Assembly (NCBI RefSeq): GCF_949628265.1
Contig: NC_088787.1
Span: 10,034,501-10,098,500 of the forward strand
Length of the DNA stretch: 64,000 nucleotides
Direction of reading: 5' to 3'
Source of the DNA: Cloeon dipterum
Lineage: Eukaryota; Arthropoda; Insecta; Ephemeroptera; Baetidae
How positions within the stretch are numbered: position 1 is the first letter of the stretch; the number at the start of each line of letters is the position of its first letter. Below, piece by piece: positions 1-11,562 of the stretch. A program made the translations under genes and the position numbers. The notes beneath the pieces are model-generated. The model was given only the letters and a program-made list of their open reading frames with translations, did not search any database and had not been told where the DNA came from.

Positions 1-583
1 TCGGTAAAAGACAGATGGCACATTGAGCTGTTGAAAATACATGAAAATACATTATCAACTGAAGTAAGAAAAATAATGCTTTATATGAACCTTTTTGATT
101 CCCACCATCTTCGAGAACTTCCTCTTGCTTTAATCGTTTAGCCTCAGGGCCGTCAAGGTCATCGTCGTCTATAATTCTCGATATCTCCAAATTGGGATTG
201 AAGTCGGGGTCAATTTCTTCGTCAAGAAACACTAGCTGAGGTCGCGGACGTTGTGGTTGCCGACCAAAATCAAGTAATGCAAATTGATGTCTAAAAGTAT
301 GGGGTTGTCTGAGCGAGATTGGTTCATTCATATTTCTTCCGGTAATTTCTATTGAGTTCCGTTGAAAAGTAAATTCCGCTCTCCTGGCCGCATCTTGCCA
401 AGCAATCATCATTTCTAACATTTGTTGAAAATTACCCTAAAAAAATTAATACCTTCTTTTAGAAACATAATTTTTGTATATTTCGTGATTGTAAAAACTA
501 ATCGAGTGTAAATAATGTTTACTTACTCCAACTTCATTTCGAAGAGTGCGCCGATTAATGGCCACATTCCCAATGTTGCTCAT
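1..583 (-). CDS. RNF146-like RING E3 ligase, copy 1 (3' part cut by window edge)
   Basis: Minus-strand gene in three visible pieces: exon 1 583-527 (ATG at 583, 19 codons, donor gtaagt), exon 2 436-91 (phase 0 in, phase 1 out), and the start of exon 3 at 27-1. Exon 3 opens with A-Q-C-A-I-C, the first cysteine pair of a C3HC4 RING, and then leaves the window, so the rest of the RING and any WWE domain are unseen. The exon 2 C-terminal part (IDDDDLDGPEAKRLKQE) is almost identical to copy 2 at 2789-3242, and splice phases are the same. Members of this family ubiquitinate poly-ADP-ribosylated proteins. Whether this copy is complete cannot be told. It is head to head with copy 2. Confidence 0.82.
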
Positions 584-2700
584 CCTTAACGCGGCGGATC
601 ACTCGTCGACTAGAAATCCAGGCGATGTTGACTTGTTGAGCGCTAGCGCACCATTAAAAAATTTGACAGAAGTCTCACTTTAAAGGAATAAAGTAAAAAC
701 AAAGATTATACTGTATTTAAGAGGGAAAATGTGAGATTAGTTTCGAGTTTTTGTTATTCTACCAATTTCGAAACATGTTTTTTTTCTTTTGTTCGTATTA
801 ATTGGGAAAGTTGCTTGATTCACAAATTACTGGTGTATTCATCCCAAAAATATGCATTCGTGATATTTACCTAAACTTTAAAATATATGATGAATATTTT
901 AACATGGATATTGAAAACAGTCCCTCTTTTTGTACCGTTCCTATAGGAATAACACATTGTCCCAGACGGTTTTTTATTTATGAAAGGAATCTATAATAAA
1001 AAATAAAAAATTATCTCGTCTCTTATTTTTTATTACTATATATATGGCTTTTTCCCGCCGCTATATACACTAAAATTACTGAAAAAATGAGGTTTTTGTG
1101 TAAAATATATTTGGCAACATTTAATATCTGATTTTGTTTTGAAATTGTTTTTATGTGTATGTTGTGTGTTTTAATTTAGATAATAATTAGCCTGAGTGTT
1201 GCTCAGTATATATTCTTCGTTAGTTGGTTTTCCGACAGCTTTGCACCGCACGCTGCTCTCACCGAAAGAATAAATATGTCTTAGAATATACGACCCTGAA
1301 ATTGAATATCAAAAAAATGTTTTTTTTTAGATATCTTGAGAAGTGTTGTACACTCTTTGGCCTCTTACTGTCCTTACAAGCGTCATGACCAGGCGGCCGT
1401 ATCAATTAGTATCAAGAACCATTTTATATATATAATATTGGCATTTCTTTTTTGAAAGCGTGAAATGAGCAATATTTAAGTTTAACGTAGTTTCCGCGCC
1501 CTCTCAGCGCACGATTTGATAGAACCAACCACTGACTGACGCGTACAGCTGGCAGCCAAATGCACCCTCTCCCCCGACGAGTTATCGAGGAGGCTGCGTT
1601 ATTTGGGCTTTCTTTCAGACGGTTTTCCGACCTCTACCGAGCAGCAACTATACTGTACGCGCCAGCCAGTCCGTAAGCATTTTTTGCTCACATTTCTACT
1701 AAAAATTACACAGCAGGTATTGTTTTTTACTAACAATTATTTTACGCCGATCGCATAATTAAGCAATATGCGCGCGTGAATAAAATAGTAAAATCTACCA
1801 AAAGTTATATAGTATATCCATTTTATCCAGTCAGAAAAATCCCTTTATTTGTGAGAGGTTGTTTTGCTCGCCACTCGCCACCTGATATCGCTATATACCC
1901 TTTATTCCGCCTGCACTGGTTGCCACCAGATGCCGCTACCCTTCGTTTCGTCCACCTGTGCCCCGAACACGACACGTGTTCGTCTTGTTTTGCGACTATC
2001 TGTATTTTATTGACTAAAAGGACGCTATATTGTAAGTATGCCACTACGTTTTATTAGGGAATCTTTATTTAAGCCAACAATTAGGAAGGTCATCAAATTA
2101 ACCAGGTGATTTGGAAGTAGAATTTATAAGTATTTTAAATATCTAAACCCATAAATTTATGGTTAACTCTCATCGGTGGATTAATTTAGTTAATTAAGTG
2201 TTTCATTTGTCAGTTGAAATTAAATACAGATTCCTCTGTGTGTAGCAAGCTATGTTTATTTATCCCTATTTTCTAAAGAAACAAGTTTCGGCTGCTGATT
2301 GAGGCCCTAATTAATAATCTGTACCGTCTTGGGGGCGCAGTGATAGGAATGCTCCAAACAGAGGAGCTGTTTTAAAAATATCTGACAAAATATTTATCAT
2401 ATTTGAAATTTTTGTTAACTGATACACCAGTAAAAATAGTGAATCAAGCAAAACTCTCTCAATTAATACAAACAAACAAAGGGAAAAAAGTTGAAATTGG
2501 TATTGCAAAGTGGAGGGAATATAACAACAATGCGAAATTATTTACACATTTTTTTAGTTTTACAGTGATCCTTTAAACAAAAAAGAGACCTCTCTGCCAG
2601 TTTAGTTTTTTATCGTGTGATAGTGCGCTCAAACATTATTTGTTTACATCGCCTGGATTTCTTGTCGTAAAATCGAGTGGGCCGCCGCGTTAGTAGCAAC
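584..2700. promoter_or_regulatory. Intergenic spacer between two head-to-head RNF146-like copies
   Basis: No convincing coding exon is seen here; open frames such as 1776-2057 lack codon structure or splice context. The outer about 100 bases on each side (584-690 read as minus, 2560-2700 read as plus) are recognisably alike, including the stretch acatcgcctggatttct just upstream of both ATGs, so the duplicated unit includes 5' leader and proximal promoter. A GC-richer patch at about 1490-1675 ends in a good donor-like gtaagcatt and could be an untranslated first exon for a plus-strand transcript. That is inference only. Confidence 0.4.
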
Positions 2701-3758
2701 ATGGGTCATCATAATCCACGAAATGAAGTTGAAGTACGTATATAGCATTTCATATTTGTATCTAAAAGAGATAGTATTAATTTTTTAGAATCTTCTCTTC
2801 CCTTTACCACACATTGAGTTGACTTGGGAAGAAGGGCGAATCGTCAGGAGAGTGTTAATACCCTTCGAACAGAACTTAAATGAAATTGTCGGTGAAAATG
2901 TGAATGCTGACCACTTGCTTGGTCAACAACGTGCTTCTGTGGTGACTCGGGAAGAAGGCGTAGAAGTCAGGACTGAGGAAATAAGCTTGATGGAAATTAT
3001 CAGAGAACATCTCTCGCTTGATCATGCTACTGAACGTCGCCTGATCGATGCAATAATTAATAGAATTATACACAATCATCAACGTCCACACCTTCAGCCA
3101 CTGTATCTTGACGAAGAAATTGACCCCGAATTCAATCCCGATTCGGAGACATCGAGAATTATAGACGACGATGACCTTGACGGCCCTGAGGCTAAACGAT
3201 TAAAGCAAGAGAAAGTTCTCGAAGATGGTGGGAATCAAAAAGGTTAATGCATAGCTTTATTTTTTTACTGCAGTGATTAATATTATTTATGTCTTATTAA
3301 CAGCTGAATGTGCCATCTGTATTTCACCGATCGAGATTCCAGTGCGTTTGCCGTGCAACCACGAGTTCTGTTTCACCTGCGCCAAAGGTCTTATGAGAAC
3401 GACTGCCAAATCCTGCGGCATTTGCAGGACTGAGATTCCTGTCACCTTCATCACGAATCCGGAAACGTTCGCCACTGAAACCGTCCAAGCACCGATCAGC
3501 AAGAATTCGTGGTTCTACAAAAGTCGATCCGGCTGGTGGGTTTACGCGCCTAGGATGCAGACTGAAATTGAAAACGGGTTCCGAAGCGGAAAATCAACAT
3601 ATGAATGCATTTTCAATGGCCAAATTTGTGTTTTGGATTTTGAAAAATCCATTCAGACGTTTGGAGAACCTGCGGCCAGAAAGTCTCAGAAAATTAAAAG
3701 AGGATTGAGTGACAGCAGTCATTTAGGAGTTGCTGGTCTGAAATATAGTATAGAATAG
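2701..3758 (+). CDS. RNF146-like RING-WWE E3 ubiquitin ligase, copy 2
   Basis: Exons 2701-2733, 2789-3242 and 3304-3758 give 313 residues. Exon 1 starts MGHHNPRNEVE. Residues 12-162 form an acidic, low-homology N-terminal region ending in a D-rich stretch and PEAKRLKQE. A C3HC4 RING follows at about 165-204 (CAIC, C-N-H, CFTC, CGIC), then a WWE domain at about 230-300 (WFYKSRSGWW) and a KIKR tail with SSHLGVAGLKY. The RING ligands are all present, so E2 binding is plausible. In RNF146 the WWE domain reads iso-ADP-ribose in poly-ADP-ribose chains. Here the tyrosine of the GxLYV strand is Cys and the arginine before KIKR is Gln, both pocket positions in human RNF146 (Y144, R163, numbering from memory), so PAR binding is probably weakened. 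The ligase family is secure, the substrate unknown. Confidence 0.88.
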
Positions 3759-6553
3759 TACACCCTGATTTGGTTTGGAAAAGTTTATTGCTTGATTTCA
3801 AATGTCGTAAAAGTGTGTAGAAAAATATCCAGGAAGATGAAAAAAGTTCAATAAAATTTCCACTCTGAAAGATATCCAGATTTTTATTTAAAAAACATTA
3901 TATTTAATGTTAATTAATTTTAAATGTCAATTCAGTGTCTTTCCAGAAAAAGAATATGGTTTCAAACAAGCAATTCAGTACATTGAACTAAATTTAAACA
4001 TTTGCGAGAGCCCTTAGTGTTCCAGGCCGCCAAAGGATGGCACCACTGTATACTTCCGTTTTTATGATGGAATTTCCGTTGCTGTTTCAGACTAAATCCT
4101 GCCACTGGGTATTCTTCACATTTGTTTTAAACCAAATATCAGCTAAGAATTTTGTTAAATAAAAATTGTAATTGTTCTTTTCCCAGCGTTTCTGTGACGA
4201 TTGGTTAGACTGATTTGATTCAAGCACATCAATAGATATACCATTTATTTTGCAGGGCTGAATGCATAATAGCAGAATCGGAGTTCATTAAAGATTGAAA
4301 GTATGGACGCTGGCGTGAACTATTGGGCGGCTTCGAACACCAAGGAAGGCTTTCGCAAAGGGTTCTCCTGTTCTGCTAAATAAAAAGACCTTTAAATATA
4401 GTCATGGGTCGACTTCCTTGACATAATTAGATCCAAGAGCGAAAATCATAATCGTATCGTAATTTCGAATCAATTTTGCAACTCGCATGTGGCCACTGCT
4501 GAATAATAACGGAAATATAAAGAAACTTTTTTATTCTTATATGGTATTAAATAACATATTTTGATTTTAGTGCGAGAGTGGTTTATAGGAGCAAAAATGA
4601 AAGAGCTGTGTAGGTTGAGCAGGTAATCCTAAAAACAGCGGGAATTGGAAATTTTATTTTATTTGTAGGGCTATCCTTACTGGCGCGGAACTACACTATT
4701 TAATCATCTTCATTGGTCGCGCGGGATTTCAAAAATTTGTTGATCGTTAAATTTGAAATAAATAATACGAGAGGAATTTTGCTTGATCACTAAAATATCT
4801 CAAAGCCGTAAGACCGGCTGACAATTATTTGTAGGTTAGTTGCTGAACGGTTAGAAGTTAATTATTTTTAAGGCACAAATATTCTACAATTTGTCCAGTT
4901 TTAACTGGGTTGGGTTAGTTAGCAAAAGTCGCGGTGTGGCTGCCAGTTTACCTCTTTTAATAATGAATTCGAAATTATTAGCCGACTGGCGGTGCTCAAC
5001 TTTTGGGTCTCAAAAAGTATAAACAAACCTTATCAAAATTGCTTCTAATCTATGTAATGATGAGATATATTATTATTTTATTTCATTTTTTAGAATTTAA
5101 AAGACATTTTACACTCATTGTTTTGTAACTTTTTGTGTATTGTTTCCGTGCATTCGTGATAAGAGCTGCTGCTGCCACACGAAAAGCAGAATCAAAACAC
5201 TGTTTTCGTCTGGCTCATATCGTAAGCATTATTTTTTCGGTTTAAATTTAGTTCGAAACAATCTTCTGTGGGTGAATGAAAGGTAAATAATCGGTTGTTG
5301 TTTGCAGGTATATAATGTCGCAAATTTGCTGGATGCGTGTAATTTATGTCATCAAAATTTTAGCCTTCGCACTGAATACATTTTTTTCTAAATAAACAGT
5401 TAACTTTTTCTGCTTACGGTTTCAGCTCTTTCTAAATATTAAATTTGTTGCTTTTTCTAGATTTCAGTTCATAAGTGCGAGGTGAACTTTGGTCGGCACT
5501 TTCAATATTGGAAACACGCACACTTATATTGTTGCTATTCACCATAATAATTTAATTTCGACAAAAGCCGTTCTTACTCAATTAAAAATTTGTTTTATTA
5601 GAAAAGGGCGGAAAAAGTTCGCCATTTGGGGGGGAGGTCCATAGGGAATTGTGTATTTTAACAGTTACAATTATTAGGATTATTAGGTTAAAAGAGAGCA
5701 GTTAAAGATGTGTGTTTCAACTGTATAAATTAAAGCGCGCAGTTTTCTACTTATTCCGGGCTGGTAATATTTGCACTTGATTTCTGAATAGATCGAAGCA
5801 TATACATGCTATTTGATTAACGCCTTTGAAGACAAACAATAATACGGTAGTCAGCATTGCAAATTGAAGCAAAAATTCAAAATATTGATTGAATCTAATA
5901 TCATTAAGAATAACACAAATATAAATGCTATATTATGTTTGTTTATGTTGTTCTAAAAATAAGATAAAATTGCTTTCAATATAATTATGCTTTCACAATA
6001 ATCGCAGTGAGAGGTTTGTTAATTTTGTTTTTGTTTCTTGACTTCACGCGTTTGGAAAACATTCAAAAATACTTTAGGATAACACGGCGCGCATGAGACA
6101 CACAAAGAGCAAAGCTGCCGCAACTTTTAATGGCACAATGAGATTTTGATAATAATTATCTAATTATAAGACACTTATAATACCATTAAAATTTTCAGAG
6201 CAATATTTGTTTAGCTTTTTCAAAATAATTTCTAGCATCAATTAACAAAGGGTATAGCGTTTTTAAAGCGGATGTATATTATCACCTGGTTGGTATGGTT
6301 ATTTTCCATTTTAATGATTGCAATACACCCAAACTGTCGTGCGGAGACTGAGGACGCCTTCGTGTGATTGATTTTGATTTGATTCTAAATTTCAAGCCAG
6401 ACAAAAACTATTTTAGAGCTTAAGGCGCGTTACACCTAATTCCAAACTATATCTATAGCTATTTGAATTGATTTGTCGTTCAAAAATCTGTCATTAAATC
6501 TCAAACTGGCTGATGTGCGTTTTTCAGAAGGAAAGTGGCCTTTTGCTGAGAGC
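3759..6553. other. Intergenic region, no gene supported
   Basis: An AATAAA at 3850-3855 is the likely poly(A) signal of RNF146-like copy 2. The rest is AT-rich with only short open frames. A GC-richer patch at about 5160-5222 ends in gtaagcatta, resembling the patch at about 1660-1680, and could be an untranslated leader exon of the next gene. I see no RNA gene and no clear transposon ends. Confidence 0.4.
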
Positions 6554-7939
6554 ATGACTGAACTAATATACTCGTCAATTCTTGAAGACCTCATTTACCC
6601 ACCAATTTATTCCGACCCAACAATTATGCCTCCATCGCATAATACGACATATTTGGAGGTAAATTGACAAATGCTGTTTTTTAATTTTTATTTTAGTAAT
6701 CGAGATTTAAAATTACGTGCACACAGGAATCTAACAATCATCTAAATCAGAATCGACGACAGCCACGTTTTGCTGACGAAGACGTAGGCGTAAGTCCCGA
6801 ATCTTCATCTTGTAGGATGCAAAAATCTATTTCAAAGATGTTAATGAAGCAAAGGAGGTTTGTCTGGCGAATGACCAGAGCTATCAAAAAGACAAAACGA
6901 CCCAAGCAGACCAATCAAGACGCAGATATTGGTAAGTATTTATTTTTAAATTCTTATGCAAATTTATAAACGTTTTTTAAATTCAAGAAACTGAACGGAC
7001 AAAATATCTGGATGCTAAGCCATTTTAGTAAAAAAAGATTAATTTTGTTTTGGAGGCAAAGTACTGCTGATGTGGCCTGCGGGGCTTTTTTGTATTTTTC
7101 CTCGCACATTTTTCACTAATAGCTGACCATCCAGACTAAATTTTTTCCATACTGAGTAGATGAGCCAATCAGTTTTCAGATTAATCCGATTTGTTTTTTC
7201 GTTGCTTTAAAAACGTCTCTTCTTGGAAAGAATATTATTTCATCTTACACTCAGTAAAAATTGCCAGTGCTCAACAAGCACCCAGATTTTCAGTCGAATT
7301 CATGGCTGCCCATTTCATGCAAAAATAAAATTTGCGATTGGTTTTTCCGCTATTACATAAGACGATTTATTAAATGGATAAATTAAAAAGCAAATTTTTA
7401 AATTTGGTGTCAATTGCTACAAATTTTATATAGTAAAAATTGTTAAAATATAAATAAAAATTAAATATGAGCATTGATATTTGTTCGCAGATGAATGCTC
7501 CGTGTGCATTTTGCCTCTGGAGCTTCCAGTGCGTCTGCAGTGCGGCCACGTGTTTTGTTTCACCTGTGCCAGGGGCCTTCTGAAGACCACTAAGTGCTGC
7601 GCCCTGTGCAGAGCTGAGATCTCGATGGAACTCGCCACGAATTCCAAAATGTTTCTCGTTGGCGCCTTGCCAAAACCGACCGCTAAGAAGTACTCTTGGT
7701 TTTACGAAAGTCGCACGGGCTGGTGGTTGTTCGCGCCGAGAATGCAGACTGACATAGAAAACGCATTTAAAAGTGGACAAAAATCGTTGAAGACCGTTAT
7801 AAACGGCCAGACGTACATTTTAGATTTCAGAAAAATGGTCCAGACTTTTGCAAGCTCCAGATGGGAAACAACTCAGAGGATTAAAAAAGACTTGAGCTCG
7901 AGCAGCCACTTAGGAGTGGCTGGTCTAGAATATTGCTAA
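6554..7939 (+). CDS. RNF146-like RING-WWE E3 ubiquitin ligase, copy 3
   Basis: Model: exons 6554-6658, 6727-6931 and 7491-7939, 252 residues. Splice phases (0, then 1) match copies 1 and 2. The start at ATG 6554 is the first in-frame Met; the frame stays open upstream to about 6473, and an acceptor-like site at about 6527 leaves room for an earlier exon. The N-terminal 100 residues have no recognisable domain, but the part just before the RING is strongly basic (RRFVWRMTRAIKKTKRPKQ), unlike the acidic stretch of copies 1 and 2. RING at about 106-145 is complete (CSVC, C-G-H, CFTC, CALC). WWE at about 172-243 (WFYESRTGWW) keeps the Tyr of the YILDF strand but has Gln where canonical RNF146 has Arg before the (K/R)IK motif. 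A likely poly(A) signal AATAAA is at 8336-8341. Confidence 0.85.
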
Positions 7940-10556
7940 TTACTTTAATCGAGACGTCACTGAAAATCGTTCCTAAAGGGGAAAAAGCTGACGTTTTCCT
8001 GAGGTTGCGCGCAGACTGTTTAAATTTCTCACAAGTTGGGCGTTCGGCTCCAAAGTTTGCATGCCAATCAAGCGCGCGGCGAGCACTGTCTGTTGAAAAT
8101 TACGATTTTTTTCTTTGGCGGGAGGCTATTTATCTCATATCTCACACACACTACACACCGTCGGATAGATCGCGACGTGTAGGGTTGAAATCAAGGGTAA
8201 AATGTTTGACAAAACTATTACATTTTTCAAATAATTTCACAAAATCTGATTGTGAAATTTAACTGTTCCTTTTTGATCAAGATTTGATTATTAGTGCACT
8301 TTGGAAAAGATGAATTATTGCTTAATTTTACAAGCAATAAAATTCAATAAGGACCAAAATTCCAGAATTTTCGGTTTGAGTCTTATGTCTTAATCTTTTT
8401 TTTATTGCAATTACATTATTTGCTCATTTATTTTTAAGGTTGTTTACAGGAGCATTTCAAATAAGTCAAATTAGCGAAAACGTTCTAAAATAAGAAGACG
8501 CTAAAAACTCAAACCGAAAATCCTGGAACTTTTATACAGAAGATGTCGCCGCGTGGGAGAAACCAGCAATTATGTTATAAAGATAAATACATATTGTTTG
8601 TTGTTGCCCACTAATTAGACACACTTAGAAGCCCCCAAATATGTGAAAAATGTTTCCCAATTTCATAAAATAAATTGAAAACAAAAACAACGCACCTACA
8701 CAGAAACGACGAAATATAAAAAGCTCAATTTTCTCGTTTAATTATTAATTTGTATGTTAAGAACTGTATTTTACATTATTAAAATGATAATTAAAGAATT
8801 TACATGTGCTTTTGAATGATCTTATTGCTGAATAATCAGCGAAACCTATTTATTATCGGTCTTGCCTCTGCTGTTCTTTATAAAATGTCTTACAATAAAT
8901 AATAACAGACTAAAACGCCATGGTACAAATCACCCAAGGCGCAACAACGACCTGCTGCATATCCCACGCCGTTACAGCAGCCGACAGCCAAACATCGACC
9001 TCGAGAAAAACGAGCTAGACTTTTGTGTCGTGAAGAGTGAAATGATATTATGCAACCTGCACGGAAAGGCTGTTCGGCGGTACAGCTTCATTCAATCTCG
9101 TCAATTTTTCGTCCTCACAAAAAGGGTTTGAGCCATGAGAACCTAAAAATCTCATAATTTTATAAAAAGAGAAGTGCTGCAAAATGAGTTAATTATTTTG
9201 GTTTTAAAAGACCATTTAACATATTTAATAATCACATTATCCGCGTCTATTTAACATATTTCTGAGCCATTTTAGAAACACTTTTTGACAGAAAAAACGG
9301 ACTAAAATTCCTTAGTCAAAAAATTATAAAAAGATGTTAAAATTGGAACATTTTGGAGCTATTTCGCCTAATCCTAAGTTTCATCAGCAAACCTGCCCAT
9401 TGAAATACCCACTAGTCGTCCGGCGCTCGGCACATGCGTGCACACAGACTGACAGAAGAATATTTTCTATGGGGTGAGCGTGGCTCATTCGCGCACCAGT
9501 TTTTATCTCATCTACAGCAATTTATGAAATTGATATTTTCGACGTTAACGAGTCGTTGCCATCCGTTACAAATAAAAAAATGCATGCAAAGCAATTATCG
9601 AGGCGGCCCTGTGGTCGCCAGCGGGTTGTTGCGTCAGTTTGGACCTTAAACAGTAAAACACCCTTTTCGCGCTAATGTACTACTTTGTTTTCTCACCCAA
9701 ATAGTGAATTTAAGATGTGTATTTGACGTTAATATTCTAAGTTTACCCATTTGTGCCGAAAAAATATAAAAGTGATCTAATTGGTTTCCTCGCACAATTT
9801 TTAAAATTGCTTGTCCTGACCATAACAGCAAACTGTTGGCTTTAAAAAGAGTTGTGCTTGGAGACGAGATCGTACTATTAAGATACAGAAAACAGGGAGG
9901 GAGATGCAGTGCAACCTACTCACCGCCAGCAGGTTGCACGTTTCATGTTGGCCATCCAAGTATTCTCACAAAGGCATGCATACTAAACCTTAGAATATTC
10001 TCAAAGAAACTTTGTGCAACTCTCTATTAGGCGAGCAAGACGACAATTGGTTCCTTCAGACAAAAATGAAACTCAAATATGCGCTGTAATACCATTATTA
10101 TTCTTATAGTTAAAATGTTAACACTATTTTTATAATTCATTCCAATGCAACGAAGCTGAAATTTTTGTATAATAAAACAGTCACCTCTGTATACAAGAAG
10201 ATTCAATGCAAACAAGTTGGCATAACAAATTTTCTACTTAAATAAAAAATCAGTAAAAGTCGCTATTAAATGAAAACGGGTTCCAACACAAGCAAAAGCT
10301 TTTAATTAAAAATTATCCATTGCAATCACGAGAAAATTTAACTTGTAAACCACAAGAGACACCTCCAGAGAGAAGCCACTGAAATCCTAGGCAGGAGGTA
10401 GCAATGTGTGGCAAGAACCCCTTTGTCAGTAAGTTATAATAAGTATTCATCACAGGCTCAAAAAGATAGTCAGTTAAAAATCATCGTAAAAAGCTATCCG
10501 CCATTTCCCCCAATTTTAACACTGCGAAACATTCCAGTCAGACGAAGAATCGACGA
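7940..10556. other. Intergenic region between RNF146-like copies 3 and 4
   Basis: The first 400 bases are probably 3' UTR of copy 3, ending near the AATAAA at 8336. The rest is AT-rich. Open frames at 8862-9131 and 9836-10030 lack recognisable protein sequence or splice partners and are not called. The last few hundred bases would be 3' UTR of the minus-strand copy 4. Confidence 0.4.
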
Positions 10557-11562
10557 TTACTCCTTTCCGAGAGGAAATTCAGGTCGCATTTCTTGCTTCA
10601 AGCCAGCTAGTCCCTTGTGACTGCTGCTGGTGAGGTCACGCTTGATCTTCCGCCGCTTCGAAGGAAAGTCTTTGCGGTACTGAAACATGTTATCAAAGTC
10701 CACCACGTACAAGTGGCCGGCAATCAGGGCCTTGAACGTCTTCTCTCCGCTCTTAAACGCCTCCTCTATCTCAGTCTGAACTCGTGGCTCGTACATCCAC
10801 CAACCTGAAATTCAGGGCCAGAAGGAAACAATTATTAATCGTCAAGTGACTGAAAATTGAGAGTTCAAAACTGTTAATAGATGGTGCCACTGAATAATTA
10901 CGATTGCAAAGCTTTACAACTGGGATTTCATGCTTTAAAGGATTTAATTTCATGAACTAAAAACCACAATCTGTCCAGCAAATCAACGTAGCATTGTCAA
11001 AAATTATTTTTTTGATTTATTTACACTTCTACGGTCATTTTCTGAACAGACTTTTGTTTAAATCAAAATAAAACATTATTTTAAGCCTAGATATAGTCCT
11101 CAATATCAGCAGATGTGTCTTAATAAAATAGTAGTGCCATCGAATGTGTTGAATTTGGTGAAATTACCGTTGCAGCCCATGTAGAACCAGGAGTGTTCAT
11201 TGCTGGGCTCTTTAATTATGCCTACGACGTATTTGTCGGGCTCGAGCAGGAAGTCTATGGGAATGGGACTGCGGCACATGGCGCAGGAGTTGCTGGTCTG
11301 TGCGAGGCCCTTGGCGCAGGTGTAGCAGAAAAGGTGGGCGCATGGCAGCCTCACAGGCAGCTCCACGACCGAGATGCACACTGAGCACTCTAAAATACAC
11401 ACATTTTTTTAATATTTTATTATTTTCAAGAGCTATATAAAAGTCACCTTGCTGGCTCAGGGAGGTATTCATTGAATTGTTGATTGAGGCGGCAGCCTGC
11501 TCTTCGTCCGAGGACTCATCGGATGGGGGTCTTTCTGGGCGGCGTTGGACGTTTCGCGACAT
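10557..11562 (-). CDS. RNF146: RNF146 (Iduna) RING-WWE E3 ubiquitin ligase, canonical copy 4
   Basis: Exons on the minus strand: 11562-11448, 11389-11168 and 10804-10557, 194 residues. ATG at 11562 lies just after an acceptor-like ttctcag, suggesting an untranslated 5' exon. An S/E-rich leader of 38 residues precedes the RING at about 40-79 (CSVC, CAHLFC, CAMC). The WWE domain at about 105-180 spans the last intron (G-W-W-M-Y rebuilt across it) and keeps all the human pocket residues I can align: the Tyr in LYVVDF, the Gln in FQYRKD and the Arg in KRRKIKRD. In other animals this enzyme is activated by poly-ADP-ribose and degrades tankyrase-modified substrates such as Axin. It is shorter than vertebrate RNF146 because the long tail after the WWE is absent. 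It is the most family-like of the four and shares an upstream region with SUMO. Confidence 0.92.

Noticed and set aside
1776-2057. Overlapping open frames on both strands in the RNF146 spacer
   Set aside because: No recognisable protein motif, no splice partner, and biased composition alone explains the open frames.
4303-4381. A 25-codon frame followed by aataaa
   Set aside because: Too short and without homologous features; could be chance.
8862-9131. 89-residue basic open frame
   Set aside because: No family signature, no upstream promoter or splice context; left unannotated.
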